A stretch of DNA of 64,000 bases from Echinococcus granulosus (lineage: Eukaryota; Platyhelminthes; Cestoda; Cyclophyllidea; Taeniidae), in assembly GCF_000524195.1 (NCBI RefSeq), contig NW_020170381.1, positions 1,410,880 through 1,474,879 of the forward strand, read 5' to 3'. How positions within the stretch are numbered: the first letter of the stretch is position 1; each line of letters opens with the position of its first letter. Both the position numbers and the translations under genes were made by a program. Below are positions 28,529 to 42,600 of this stretch, piece by piece. A model generated the notes under the pieces. That model saw only the letters and a program-made list of their open reading frames with translations. It was not told the DNA's origin and did no database searches.

Positions 28529-31500
28529 GTGAGAAAGTGTGGGTGACGGTCGTGCACTTCTTAGAGCAGCTTTAACTTCGAAAAGCTTCAGTTCGCAAAA
28601 CCACCTCAGTCTCTGATTTTTTGCAGTGGAATCATCAATATCAAGAATTATGAGGTTCATTTTGTTCATAGGCGTTCATTTGGCAAAACTAAGTTGAAAA
28701 CGCAAGGGAAAAGCTGTTGTGCTTAGCATAAGGTAAATTTGACTTACGTAAAGCTATATTCTAAAGGATTTGAAATGGTTGGGTCTGAAAAACCAACCAC
28801 TATCAAATAAATTACCGTACTATAGAAATTCCCTATTTATACCGATTCTCAAATAAATACATAGGTATTTAAATAGGGACGTTTTGCAGTTATTTTAGTA
28901 CTTAAAGTAACACTTGGACGTGCAATCAAGATTGCTATCTAAACGGTTGCAAACGGCCGCATGTTTTAGACTGCGATTAAGCTAATCACCCAAAGAGTAG
29001 CATTCAAATGAATTTGATTCATACACTTAACTTAGCTGAAAGTATTTTTGGGCTCAAATGCCCTTTCCTGTGCGAATGCGCTCCATGAGCGATTAACCTA
29101 GAAGTACTACTACAAATCTTTAATGGCTATTGAATGGTGGAACGCTGCATTTCCAAACATGACCGTTGGACAGAATATTGACTCAACAAGTCGGCGGATA
29201 AAACGGGTGCTTTTTAATAGGATCATGGCGCATTTGCATTCGACTACCATATTAAAACTGCGAATATCACCTTCCCCAAAAGAGGACTCATTTGGATGTT
29301 GGAATGCCTAGTGGATCGGCTGTAACTGTTCAACGACTTTTCTGTGAACTTGTCGAACCGCACAACAATATTTTCTTCGTGAGGATGTCATGCAAAAGAA
29401 AGCACCATAACAGTAGAAAAGCGTACTGTTTGATTGCAAGTGCACAGGCCTTATTGTATTTAATGGTGTTAGAAAGAAGCAAATTTTCTTTGAAGGACAT
29501 ATTGAAATAAAAGGGAGCTATTCCGATGATAATTAATGGCTAAGAAACTCCACCTTACAGATATGATAATCTCTAAGACCACATGCTCATGTGATAAATT
29601 GAGTTTAGCTGTTTTATTCTAAAAAATAATTTCACTTACAACAGGAAGTAATAACAAAGATTTATCAGTCAAGTGTAAGATACTTGAATAGGCTACAATT
29701 GCTTGATTCGAAGCCTTGCACCGTAATGGCAAGCTCGTTTAAAATGTAGTTTAAAAAGATGGAAACGTATGTACACGTATAGCACATTGAAGAGAGGTAT
29801 CGACCAAAGAGTGGACGTGGCTTAAATTCACTTCTTTTCTCCCTATCTGTAAAAAATACACACCTTACATTGCAATACCAGCATCTAATTAAAATAACTT
29901 GTTACCCATACTTTTATGATTTCCTAAACAAAATTATATCCTCCGATCTAAATAGTCGAATCTGCTAGTAAGTGAAATGTTGCTCAAAAATTGACGTAAT
30001 TAGCATAAATCTGTCTTGAAAAAGGGAACATAGAATAAATTGATCTCTGCATTTCGGAACTTATTTCAAATTGCAATATTTATAATTTTCACTTAATGGT
30101 AAAGTTAGTTTTTGTCTTTTCTTATTTTGCTTTGAGATTAGAAAAGACATGCGTAAATAAAACTTTACGAATCAAATTTTCTCCTCTCTGATGGCACATC
30201 AGTCACATACTATTTAAAGCAACTTTCACCATAGAGGCACCAGAACCATCGAGTACTGAAGCTTACCGGATTTCCTTCCGCGTGTGTTGTCTTCTGACTA
30301 GTGTGTATTTTCGCTTCCCTTTGGTTACAAATAAGGATAGTGAACAACCATCTTACAGGGCGTTTTTAGTAAAACTTTCATTTTTAGGGGCCTAAATTTC
30401 ATTAGTATTAGAACGCGCTTTAAGTTTAAGCAAGACATGGTTTTGTGTTATTAAATTGTTTGTTAAATCATATATGACGTGCACGAGTTCTACTTAGGTC
30501 TACAAAAGCCAAGGCACTTAATTCTGAAAACATGAATCGCCATCGAGTATTGGTCAAATGGGGCACTACAGATGAGCAGATAGAAACATTTTTTGCTACG
30601 GGGCTTTCGAAATAGGAAGCCAGCATGTAGTTTGGTAAACGTGAAATAGCACCCTTCATATTTGTGTGAAATATTGTAAAAGAAAAAAAGTGATTTGAAA
30701 TTCACGGACTTGAACAAGGCACGCAACATTTTGCGGCTTCTCGTGCATGGCGTGAAGTAATCACGCTTATTTTTAAGAAAATTATTCGCACTTTATAGGG
30801 CATTCTTACTTAATGTTACTGGACCTTATAAGAAGGAGTTTCTTGGTTTTCGCTTTTACTATCGACGTTGGAAATTGGGTTCTAACTTTTAATTTGCATT
30901 ATAATCAGGTGATTTAAATTGTGCATGATATTTAAGGCGCTCTGGGGATTTAAATATTACTTTATTTTTCCACGGGAATCCAGCCAAGGATAGGAGGATA
31001 GAGCAGTTGCATGGAGATCATATCAGAAATTATTTATGCCTGTAAGTTATAGCCAAGTAGGAATAATTTGCTCTCGTTTATAATTTTTCTATTTGGCAGA
31101 TAGAGTCTTGGAGAAGGTAGCAATCAAACATGAAATAAGGTTTACTCTCGTAGATGCCAATTAATGAAACATGGTTAAGCATGTCAGAAATTGAATTGCG
31201 AAGTTGGAGAAGAGGAAACAGCCTCTCCGACGCAAATCAACTGCGCAGATGAATAAAGGAGAACCCGTCCACTGAGATACTAAACAAAGATTTATGTGTA
31301 CGATCAGGAGAGTACAATGCCTGATAGCGTGTCTGCTTGGCTATCACACACCATCTTCCTGGATTGATACGCAGCAGATTTATATTTCTTGGACCAGCGT
31401 ACCATGTATTCACTCATCCAGCGGTTTTCTTAGCTTTTTTATCTTGCAAATTACAAAACTTTCGCTTATTACGAATAATGTTTTTACGCACTTTAGCTAA

Positions 31501-33834
31501 AAATGCCATATGTCTCATAAATGGTTGACGATTCGACTTTCAGTTATTTTAAGACAACACATCATGTTCAATGAACATAAATTATAATGGCGTAAACTAT
31601 GCTAGGGCCGACGAGTCGCATTAAGCCATAATAATGCAATCAAAACTTTTAGAAATTGTTTAAAAGTAGTTCTACTGCCCACTGAAATACCGATTAAAAC
31701 AATCCAAAGCTCTTTGCAAGGGTAATTAGGTGGTCGATGTCGAATATTACCCCTTCACTTGACCTGAAATATGTACACTCGGGGTCCCTCGATGGCAGTC
31801 AAATTTAAAAACTTATTTTATTCTGTCAAATAGCAAATGAGTTTTCTGCAAGTGAAAATGGCTAATTATATTGCCAAATGGGAAATTTTGGGAGATAATG
31901 AAGTTTGTCTGTGGAAACTAATCGGTCCTACGCATACGTCCCCATTACTTTTACAATAGCAAAATTCCGGAATAAATCTTAAAAAGCTAAGTTTATCAAA
32001 CATATGAATTAAGTGGTTGGAACTTCCCTTAGAGGGCTTTACTGAGGCCTATTTAAGATTTGGAGTTTGAATAACATCACCGGATGGTTCCCACTAGTCC
32101 TAGAAAAAACCTTAATGCAATTCGATCACTGTAGTCCAAAAACCATAAAGTTAGTATGCAATGCTAAGATTTTACTCCCGGCTTACATGCCAGTGCCCAC
32201 TTTCATTCAAAGTCGTATTATCTTTAGGGCACCAAAAGTTTCCAGAGAAGTTTGCATTGAAATGCAAAACAGACGCTACCAAACGTATGCCTACACTGTC
32301 TAATATAGTGAGGTGAGTGAATAATGCGGCACTGGCGGATAGAATGGAAATTTTGTCATTTATGCCGGTGCCTTAGACTTAGAATTACAGGCACTAAAAG
32401 TATTTTACAGAAGGGTGCATTGAGGTGAAAACAGAAACACTTGAGGTTATTTTAGTTAGATTGGGAGCACCCTTGGTTTGCGATAGCAAAACACCCCCTC
32501 CCCTCACAGCACGCGGCCACGTGCAGGGGCGCTAGACAACTGTGGCAAACCGTCTCATGCGGAATGCCCTTGGATGATGCCTTAGCTGCAAGTTATGGGA
32601 CAAAATTTTTGCTGTAATGCAGTTTAGTAGATATTCTGCCATGATCGTTTAAGGTCCTCAGTGTACGTTATGACTTGCATCGACTGAACCAAGATTGTAT
32701 ATTGATAATCTCGACCCTCATATTTTGATTGCTTGTAGTAATACTGTTAAGGGTGATTTTGTTAAATAAAAAGCCTACAAAAAATCCAACTCTAATTTTT
32801 TGCCTTTATTATTTCAAAGTTAAAGATTAATCACCCAAATTGCATACGCTTGGCAGTAGTGCTATTTTGAACTACAAATCTAAAATAGTGTGCAATTGAG
32901 GCTTGTTTTGCCATAACTACTTTAGGTAAAAAAAACCCAACAAGTATGGCGTTTTTCAAACTTTCTTCCGCTCAGTGCATTTTGGGAAGACCAAACGCCC
33001 ATGTAATTTCTTCAACCAACATCCATAACGTCGGTACTTGTGTAACAGCAGTCCTCATTTTGTTGCCTCGCTTGCATATTTTTCGCTTTCAAATCAAGCC
33101 ACGACTCAACTAAACAGCTACACGTAATGGAAAGTAAAATGGCATGCTTTATGCAGCTGGAGTTTATGGAAGCGAAACGCCTACATCAAGGTCCGCGTGC
33201 ACTTAAACGAGTGTAGGGAATACAATTAATTTTAACCATCATTTTCATCTGGAAGCTGCTGCTCTGATTATTTCCATCAACTATTCCAAATCGCAACTCA
33301 TTTAACGAAATTCTGCATTAGTCAGCACTTTAAATCCACAACTTAGACTGGTTATTTGTGATCCACTAGCTAATTTTTAGGCACTGTTACAAAACCCCAT
33401 CTTGTCCTAAGCATTTACTTGTTTCCCTTTGGCTTATTAGCAAGATGGTAGCACTTATCTTATAATTTGACCCTCGTACTCATATTCCACTTACGTCAAT
33501 TTATCAAGGGTCAAGGAAAGGAATATTGGCATGGTAATGTAATTTGCTTCTTAAGGTGAACAAATTTCATATTCGTATTTGAAATGAGGTGAACTTTAAG
33601 GCAATTTTTGCGTCAATAACAATCTTCACTGACATTGCTGTCAACAGTGTCGTTTGGTTTTCTGTCATCCACACCTCCTAATTGATGCTCTGACAATGTT
33701 GGTGAAAAATCGCATAAAATGACTTGGGATTCTGGGGTAATAAATGCCAAATTCTTTTATCGCTACGAAAGCTTTGTTTCTTGGCTCTCTTTACGACAAT
33801 AATTTGTCATTAATAAATGGAAGGTATCATCAAA

Positions 33835-33853
33835 GCAGGTGTTTTACACCTGC
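33835..33853. repeat. short perfect inverted repeat (CAGGTG arms)
   Basis: GCAGGTGT and ACACCTGC form 8-base arms around a TTT loop, each arm containing an E-box-type CAGGTG/CACCTG. About one such hairpin is expected by chance in a window this size, so function is not implied. Confidence 0.5.
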
Positions 33854-36800
33854 AAAAGAGTGAAGCTGCACAAAATCATGGAAATTATGACCTGGGCAAT
33901 AATTGGCAGAACTAATGCGCATTAGTGGTGATGTTTGCAGAGATCGGTGAAGATAATCTTAAATACTTTAAAGACAAAACTCCTTCTTAAGCAATAGTGT
34001 TTGCCACTGAGTTATATTATGTCGAGTTTGTTTATAAGTCTGGGGATTTCAAAAAGTAGGACCCTTTGTCTACTAATTAATGCAAAACCTTAATATCTTG
34101 CTAACGAAGCCTAGTTTGTTTGCTTATTGTGTCGTGACATGAGATTGACCCACCTTAACACAATAAACCAATGCCCTTGAAATAATGGTCAGAAAGTAGG
34201 ATCAGTTAGCCGTTGGTCAAATGAAACAAAATCCGTAGGCTTTGCAGACACGTAAACTGGTATCACGCCCTTAAAAGCGATTACCTATTCCAATTATGGG
34301 AAAATCTATTATTCATCCAGTCAGCCTTTAAAAAAGCATGGCAATATTGGGATTATAATTAGTCTTCTAAATTTTTAAGTCAACTAATACGGCTATTTGT
34401 ATTCTGACGTAGCAGCCTAAATTGTTTCATAACAACGACAACCAATTCGATCATAATTTTCCTCACTTCATAAGAAAAGGTTTTAATGCGGCTATCCAGT
34501 TATGGTTTATCAAAGTCGTTGCTCCCGTGTAAAACACAAGGAAAATAAGTAACCCATAAAAGGCGCTTTATTTAATGTATGAACCCAACAATTTAGCGTG
34601 ACTGACCCGTGTAGAAGTGTGTATTTGCGGCTTAGTTCGAGGACGATGTTCTGTGAGGTGCAAGGAATAATAAATGCGCGGTCTGAATACTGGGTACTTA
34701 AAAATCAGAGTGCGACGAATTTTTATTAATTATTCACTTATTTCAGAATTGTGTTGTAACAAAAGACCTTATGCTTAAATAAGCATCACAACTAACTGCT
34801 TTTTTAAAAATACAACCATTCCTATTAAAACGTTTTATTTCTTAATTGTTAACTCCAAAATAAACAATTAGTTCAAAGGAGGAATTTCCTTGCAACAAAC
34901 TATAGTATATGTTGTTCGCAATTTCACTTTAATCAAGTTACTTTCGCCTGTTGTAACGACTTGACAAACGTAATTTCTGCAAATCCTCGTTAACGCGAAG
35001 TTTATATTTCAAGAGCATTGCCCAAAAAACTCCAATGAAACGCATTTTAAGAGGTTGAAAACTAGCGTTAAGCTTGCTGCTGCCGACGAATTTCCGTCAT
35101 GCCATTTGCTTTTGTGAATAAAAATGCACCAGAAAGAACCAGACGATAATTTCAATATCAAATCAAGATGTTTTACAAATAGTTAGCTTTCATCTTTCAC
35201 TGTTACGGGTATTTTGTTTTGTGTTCGACAAAATTAAGATACAATTTTGAGAATTTGACAATAAACATCTTTACTGAGGAGTTTTTCCAGCAGTATCTAA
35301 ATGCAAATGTAAGTGTTTCTGTTGCCAGGAGTAAGTATAATTTCCGAGCATTCTATTGAATCTCCAAATTCTTTTTCACCAGGCAAGAGAACAAGTTTTT
35401 GAGACAAAGTCCAAGAGCCACAGACGACCCATGTGTATAGTTAGTTAAGACGTGTTGTTAGTGCTGGAGGAGAATGCCAGTGTTATTTGATAAGCGTGAT
35501 ATATTAGCGTCCGAATGAACGGAAATCAGCCCTCTATATATACGCACAATTAACATAAATTATGCAAAGCGCCGTACAAGAGTGCCCCAGGGATTTAAGT
35601 GGCGTCTCTCCGCCGTTCTCTTCTTTATTTTAATTTTAGGGCACACCGTACACAAATATTGTTGCACTGTCGGCTGCATGCTAGAGCGTACAACGCCCTC
35701 TTTCATGTTGCAAGCATTGCTTGCTCGCCGCTAGTAAACAGATCTTTGGTTTTCAATGCAATTACCAGCCATATTAGTAACATACAATATGGCATTTCTT
35801 TAAAATTGAATTTGACCGAAATATATCATATTCTACTAAAATTTTGAAAACCTGCAAACAAATCGTCCATTTTGTTCACCTAACAACAACAACAGCCAAC
35901 TCCTATGACATGAATCGGCTCTACTGATGGCGTGATAAAAACGTGTGGCTTCGTATTACACATATCAGCATGCAATGTAAAAAATAACTCTGCACAGGAT
36001 GCATAGTTTTGTGAATGCTTCTATGACCCCTATGTTGCAAATACAGCGAAATAACATTTCACAGGTAAATAAGACCTATATCATTTGGATTTCTTCTCCG
36101 ATTTTTCAAAAGAAATGTCAACTCATCGACAACTGCCCATTGACTTTTTAAGTGCCATAAGGAGCAAATTATTAATCACAAAATAGATTAACCCCATCTC
36201 TGAGTGCAATTGCTTAGATGGACTAGTAGTCATGAGGAATACATCCGAACGCAATCTTAGTCCTAGGTATCATGCTTCTTTGCGAAAAAAAGGCGTCCCG
36301 CTTGGATATGAATTCTTGTGATTGTTAAATGTAAGAAGACGTCTTGCTCATACCCCACCTGCTTTTACTGGACGTTCTCATCTCTTATTTTACAGTGGAT
36401 CGAAGGAAAAGGGCATTTTGCTTAGTCCAGTTTTTAACAAGCTTCACTCTGCGTCAAAGTAGTTTTGTTGTGTAACGACACTTATATTGGGTTACGTAAA
36501 TTAATCTCAATGAATTTATAAAGAATCCAAACTGGTAAACATTCGCAGCATAGTTATGTATAGCTAGTCCTCTAATTTAATCCTTGATGCATAGTAATTA
36601 CGGACTTCATTTTACGATGTGTCATTGATAAATGCATATCTGTGGAATCATTTGTTGTTTTCATTTGTCCCCAAAAAGTTGGCCGCGCTCAAAAGTAGCA
36701 ATAATATGTAATGCATAATGGGTTCTCTTCCAATAAAATAAAAGCGTTACCCAGTTTTAAAAGGAATAGTTAGTCCTTTTAAGTGAGTCATGCATTGTGT

Positions 36801-37189
36801 GTAGTAGTACTTAGACCCGAGTGCCACCATTTGCATTCCTTCAAACAGAATTTTCTATGCTTTAGTTAAAATAACCTCGTTAGTCCGTCTCAAAAAATTA
36901 AAAATGCTCAACAGGCATAAATATCAGATTTTTATGATCACGGAGAATGTGCTTTCAAAAAAACAATTGTGGCGAAAGGTAACAAATGTAGAAGTTTAAT
37001 ATCTACTTGAAAGTAGCTTCTTTTAAGTCAGTGTTATAAAATGCCCAATAAATTTATCTCAGTTAAATAGGAATACGTCGGGCTGATAAAACAAGACGTT
37101 TACTCGTTCGTTTGCTAGAAGTCTGCACCATAAGAAACAGCTAACTTCGAATAGTGTGCCGGATTCGTTAACGCGTACCAAATTATAGC

Positions 37190-37340
37190 GAATCCGGAAA
37201 TTCGGATCTTTGCTGCAGGGGCATAAAATTTAGCACTGGGCTCCACGTGGCAACGCTTACACCCCTTGTTCAACTCCACCCACGTGACAGTGGAATGCGA
37301 GGCGCCGCCAAGCCACAATAAATCTAACTGGAGCACGGAA
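37190..37340. other. GC-rich patch with two CACGTG hexamers
   Basis: In an otherwise AT-rich desert this patch is clearly richer in G and C and carries perfect CACGTG palindromes at 37244-37249 and 37281-37286. It could be a fragment of a dispersed repeat, a regulatory element bound by bHLH factors, or a decayed coding piece; no domain is visible in its frames. Confidence 0.3.
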
Positions 37341-38119
37341 CGATTGAAATCGTAACCGTTTACATGCTCACAAGCTCTTACCCAATTTCTTACCAGTTTT
37401 ATTTACAGATTGGGTGCCTTTGCAGCTTGTTAGAACGATTCCCTTCCTTTAAACTTCAACGGAATTAAAAGTTTTAATACTTAAGTGAAAAATGTCCAAT
37501 CAGAAATCCCCAAGAATCTCTTGAAGAACTTTTGGTGTCTTGGGTGAGTTTTTCCGTAGAGCACTGATCTATCGAACAATTTGCACAAATCATAATGTTT
37601 CACCCCACTTTTTTCATTTCAAACTAGTCTGTTTTGTTTTCGGCCTACGATTTCGTTTGATTAATACAAAAATGTGACTTTCTTAAGATATTAAGACACA
37701 TATCCTCAATTTTGAGTTAGTAAAGTTGGTATTTATTAAACTTAATTCGCTAGCCAAGTTTTTTTAGGAACAAATAAACTCTAGGTTTCAAAGGTCGATT
37801 TCCAAATCCTCAGAAAAAAATCCAAGTAAATAAAACATTATTCACCGCATGCTGGTAAGCGACTGTCATTACGGAGTATCAAATTGGTATCATCCATAAA
37901 CTTGTAAATTTTGAGATCATTGGTAACAATGGCATATTCGTCGAAGTGGTCATTAATAAAAAAATTGGGCAAAATATTTTTAAAATAGCATTAAAACCCG
38001 ACAAATCGCACTAGGTATATCAAAATTGCAATGAAATATATCAATCAGGTGTTAAGGCGTTTAGTCAGTAAGATCAACTGAAAGTGCTTTAAAAGTTCCT
38101 TCATTTGAACGCTTTGGGA

Positions 38120-38156
38120 GTTGTTTTCTTTTTTTTCTTTTCTTTTTTTTCTTAAT
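38120..38156. repeat. T/C low-complexity tract
   Basis: The + strand is a nearly pure pyrimidine run (TTTTCTTTTTTTTC pattern). It is simple low-complexity sequence; I see no adjacent exon that would make it a splice-site tract. Confidence 0.6.
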
Positions 38157-41100
38157 TAAACAGGTTTTGAAGCACATCTATTTATTTGTTAGATGCAAAG
38201 GCTACTGTAGTGTACCATTCACCTAAAAATACTCCATTCAATGCACGGCTTACATTTAATAACAGAACTTTAGTTAGTGCTATTCTGATGTGGGTAGAGT
38301 CGAATGTTCCTACCCAAGACGTAAAAACCCAACATCTGCTCTGAGCAATACTTAGTAGGAGTAGGTATTACTGATAGAGAATTCCTCTAAGTAATTAACT
38401 CTTCTGGCTATTTGCATTTTCCTATTTTGATATATTTTTATGTGGAAGGACTAAGTGAAACAATAGACATTCATCACTGAAGACATCATGTCAAAAATGA
38501 CAGCTTTAAAAATCCGGTGATATCAATTTCATTATTTCCTGTTTTCTAATTCTAGGGAGCACACTAATGTTTTTTCGATAAGCAAATGCGTGTTTTTAGT
38601 GACCACGTTAATTTTTTATTTATTATGGCAAAATGTAACCAAACTGGAGATTTTACAAGGGCAATTAATTCACCGAATTTTACCTGTTACACAGGCATTG
38701 ATCAAAGTCCTTTTAAACCTTACGAATTGCAGAATGTGTTTTCAATTAACTTTGCGTGATGAAAACACTAAATGTATTTAAATTCACACGTCCGATTTGC
38801 TCTGCTCCACCAAGCGTGACTGCATGCTATTTGGGGAAAGGGTTTTTTTTGCGAGGCTCCTAGTTACAGCGCTACACTTGCAAAAGTTGAAATCTTCCCC
38901 AACGTCAGTACCACAGCCACCACCGCCGCCATAGCAATGATATTTTTCCGTAAAGTTTGCTCTCCTCCCCAACTGGCTTAGCTTTTGCTCTTATGTTTGT
39001 TTCCTTGTACGAGGAGTGTACAATTTAAGTTCATTCAAGTTCGGGCAAAAGTTAGCTTCCATTTGCAAACAGAGTGCAACGTCTTCTTTACTTCGTCATT
39101 CTCTCATGGACATAGCAACAAATAGCTTGTATCAGTGGAGTGCTTCAATTCGAACAATGAATTCTCGACAACGATTTTGTAAATGCGTTGTCACCAATTA
39201 CAGTGCATATAGCCAAGTTTTTCAGCATATTTTTAGATAATCAAGAGAGGGCATTCATTTGTCAAGAGTAGTGATTCTCTTATAAAGTACTCGAAGTTCT
39301 AAATGTGTAAGGTAAGTGTAGTTAAAATGTTACTGGCAGTTGAGTTATTTTGCCATGAGTTCAAGTAAATTGGGAGAAAATATTTAGTATTCGAAATTGA
39401 TTTATACCCATTTAAAGTTTTATGCCCCTTAATGGAATGGGCATAATTTTAAGAGGGACTTCAAAGTGAAAAATGAACTTGGATTTTTGAGAAACGTAGA
39501 TGATGCTACAGTTGTCGATTAAATTTAGCAGTAGTCTTATAATAAATTATTTATTAGTTGCTGGTTTGCGTAAACGTCGTTTTCATGAAATAAGATGATA
39601 GTGAAAGGTCTTTAGGGCTTCCTGAAAAAGAATATGAGTCTACTTTTCTCCGAAAATCCTCATATGAATTTGTGCAAAATCTAAAGCCACTAAACCTGCT
39701 TTTGTAGGACAAAAATAAGGAAGAATCTCACACTCAGACACTTTTTTATAACTGATGAGGGTTGAAAGTTTTATAACTACTAAAAAAGCCTAGTAAAGCA
39801 AAGTCTACCAATCAAATAAAATTAATGTTTTTGGTCAACAATCTAGTCATGGGCACATCCAATGTCGAATTACGGAAGTCTCGTATTTTCACAGAATCTC
39901 ATAAAAACGAATCTTAGAAACATGAGTGGGAAAGCGAAACTGCACAAACTTTCGAACTCCCGTTCCAGGTAGGATTTCTTACATAAAATCATCTGATATG
40001 GGAGCAAAAGTTGATTTCAGGGTTTGCTTAAAGTCAGGTATTCAATTACGACTTGTCAACAACATCATATTGATGAGGTTTAATCATTGCTTCACAAAGC
40101 AGGTGTCTACAAATAGGAATTTGTACGCTTTTCCCACTCATTAGCTTTCACCCATGTAGAAGCCCGATGCATAATACTTTTCTTTTTTTGGTGCACAATT
40201 TATCACAACCCAATTTCAAAACCATACACAACATTAAAGCTCTGTTATCAGGCAATTCAAGAACTCGGTATGCTTTTGGATTAGCTCCCTGCAACTATTT
40301 GCTGCAACTTGCGGAGGGCGGGTGCGTCAAATACTTCCGTTTGCAAGGCACAGATATGCATCAGTCTACCAGCACGGCGCTCTTACTTGCTTCCCCTATT
40401 ATTTCTTTTAATGTGTACCAATACATAAAATTTGAGCTTGTCTGCTTTACAAAAGATGTATTGACTCAGTTCAGAAGCGGAAAAAAAAACTTCTCTTAAC
40501 CTTTTCCTGGCTTTGGAAAATGTGCATCAGTAAAGCCTACCACTCAAAAGTAGTTTGGAAATTTAATTATGATGAGGAAACGTTCAAAGGTGCATTACGC
40601 TCAGGAAGGTCTCATTTTCCTAGTGGGCGTGGGTGATGGTACACACCGGTTACAGCTCTACCAACTGGAAATGTGTTGAAAGCCAATCAAACAAGTCCCA
40701 CATACACTTAAAGGTGACAATAAAATTGAGAAGTTATCAATGTGTTCTCCACTCTTCACATGTCATGAAACGTACCGTGTTTTGCTTATTTAGTAATTGA
40801 TTGAATGATGACTATTATGCCACCAGATATCTCCAAACCTTAGTTCTAAATCATACGCAACTTCATCCACAAAGGGCATTGGTTTTAAGTGTGAATTGAA
40901 CTACGGACAGAATTTTTTACGATGAATTTCTTTCGGGAGGTCAGAGAGGTACAGCTGAGATCCACTTATTACGAAACAAATCAAGGAAATGTGAAAAACC
41001 AATTTTGAACAGTCAGGACTGGTAGGAGGAAATCATTGTTCTTACAAGATGACGTAAAACCTCACACTGTAAATCGGCTTCTAAAAGTCCTCATCCTTCG

Positions 41101-42443
41101 TATTCCTTCGATAATCCTTTTCCGTGAATTAATAGAGAGTTGTCTAGTAAAAGCTGGATAGGAACAGATGTCAGAGGACACAACTGTTTGCCTCTGGTAT
41201 TAAAACATTTTACGTAAGAGGAATTGGTGAACTTGTCTCTCAGAGGGAAAGGATAATGGATCGTAATGGTAATTATTGAACCAAATAAATTATTACAGGA
41301 AACTGCCCTGCAGTTACTCGGTTTTTAATTCGCTGTCAATCCATAAAGATTCATCAATTTAGTGTGATTTCAGTCCTAGGAAAGGCAATAAGAACAGAGG
41401 AGTGCGAAACTTCTTATAGTCTAGTCCCATCTGTCTATCAGTTTAAATGATTACTTTAGGCGATGAAATGGCTCACCACCACTGAGTGGCGACAACTCTG
41501 TCTCTAGAAGGCGTCTGAAGTCTTCAAAACACCTTATTACTGTCTAGAGGATTCAATTGTGCAAGTTCTAATACTGATTTGGTAGGGTTCATAGGATTAT
41601 TATAAAGTTCGCGTTCATTTATAGCTATTTACAATTGTAAATCCGACAACAATTGAAATTAAGGGCTTTTCATATTTGTCCTTTAATCTTGCTTGAACGT
41701 CTTATTTTAATCCCACGATCCAAATAAGAAGCAAAATCGGGTAATGCTTGGCCAATCGACCAGGCACTTTAACATAAGTAAAAACTAGTTCACTCCCACA
41801 TTGGTCTGCAGGTTTTCAGAAAGTGGGTTATGGAAGTTCGCCGTCACCCCTTAGAGCAATTTCCCAACTGCTCATTTATCTCCTCTTTCTGAGAGCCAGG
41901 GTGATTTCAAAGATTAAGTGTTTCCCTCACTTAATCAAGGGTCCGGATAGTGGAAAGGAAGTATTCCTTGAATGACCAAATGAATGTCTTGCTTATTAGT
42001 CAAAACTCCGTAGATAATATATTAATCTAAATTTTCGTGGAGATGGCATTAAGGTTTCAGTGCTCAAGCACTCATTTGACTCTACTGCACCATAAAAATA
42101 AAAGGTTTTATACTCGGTGAAACATTACACCTCTCAATATATAGCTAATATGTTTAGAACTTACCTCTTCGTACCATTCCCATTTTAAGCAAATTAAATT
42201 TCGACAGACGAAGTGTAAAAAAACCGAGCCAAGAAAATTAATTTATTGTACGATATCGAATGCCTCCGAAAGCAAAGTAGTTGAAGTGGGACTAAAATTT
42301 TAAACTGAAAAGATTGGTTCTAAAAAGGTATCTAGTAATTTTTGAAGAAAGGAAAAAAGGTAGTTTTCTACTTGTTTGGGAGTCTAGAGAATTTTTACTG
42401 TGGTATTCTTAGTAATGTTTGCATTACTTTTCCTTTGTTATAG

Positions 42444-42600
42444 AGGTCATAGTGTGGAGCGAGACTCCTCGGTCTCCGCTTCCCAATTCCTAGCGTTCCT
42501 AGACAAGCCCGATTGGTTTACTTTGGACATCTTTATTAAAGACGACAAGATGTATAAGGAAAATACAATATTCAAGAAGGAGGGGGGCCGCAGTCACTAG
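42444..42600 (+). other. orphan exon, possibly a terminal exon
   Basis: A strong acceptor (TTTTCCTTTGTTATAG) ends at 42443. The following frame reads about 52 codons in phase 2 with protein-like composition, including a segment LDKPDWFTLDIFIKDDK, and ends in TAG at 42598-42600. A GTAAGG donor-like motif follows immediately. The segment is richer in GC than its surroundings. An AATAAA lies at 43043-43048, so this could be the last exon of a gene whose other exons are in the desert upstream. I do not recognise the family, and no partner exon was found. Confidence 0.3.

Larger units (their letters stand above)
25690..42440. other. second gene desert, about 16.7 kb
   Basis: No protein domain or consistent exon chain is recognisable on either strand. 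Inside it I noted an isolated exon-like segment at 28414-28528, a perfect short inverted repeat at 33835-33853, GC-rich patches near 32460-32600 and 37190-37340 (the second with two CACGTG hexamers), and a long T/C tract near 38125-38155. These could be repeat fragments or regulatory elements. The rest is AT-rich DNA with nothing I can name. Confidence 0.55.

Noticed and set aside
33835..33853. Hairpin as a possible structured RNA or terminator
   Set aside because: Arms of 8 bases are expected about once by chance in 64 kb, and no gene is adjacent.
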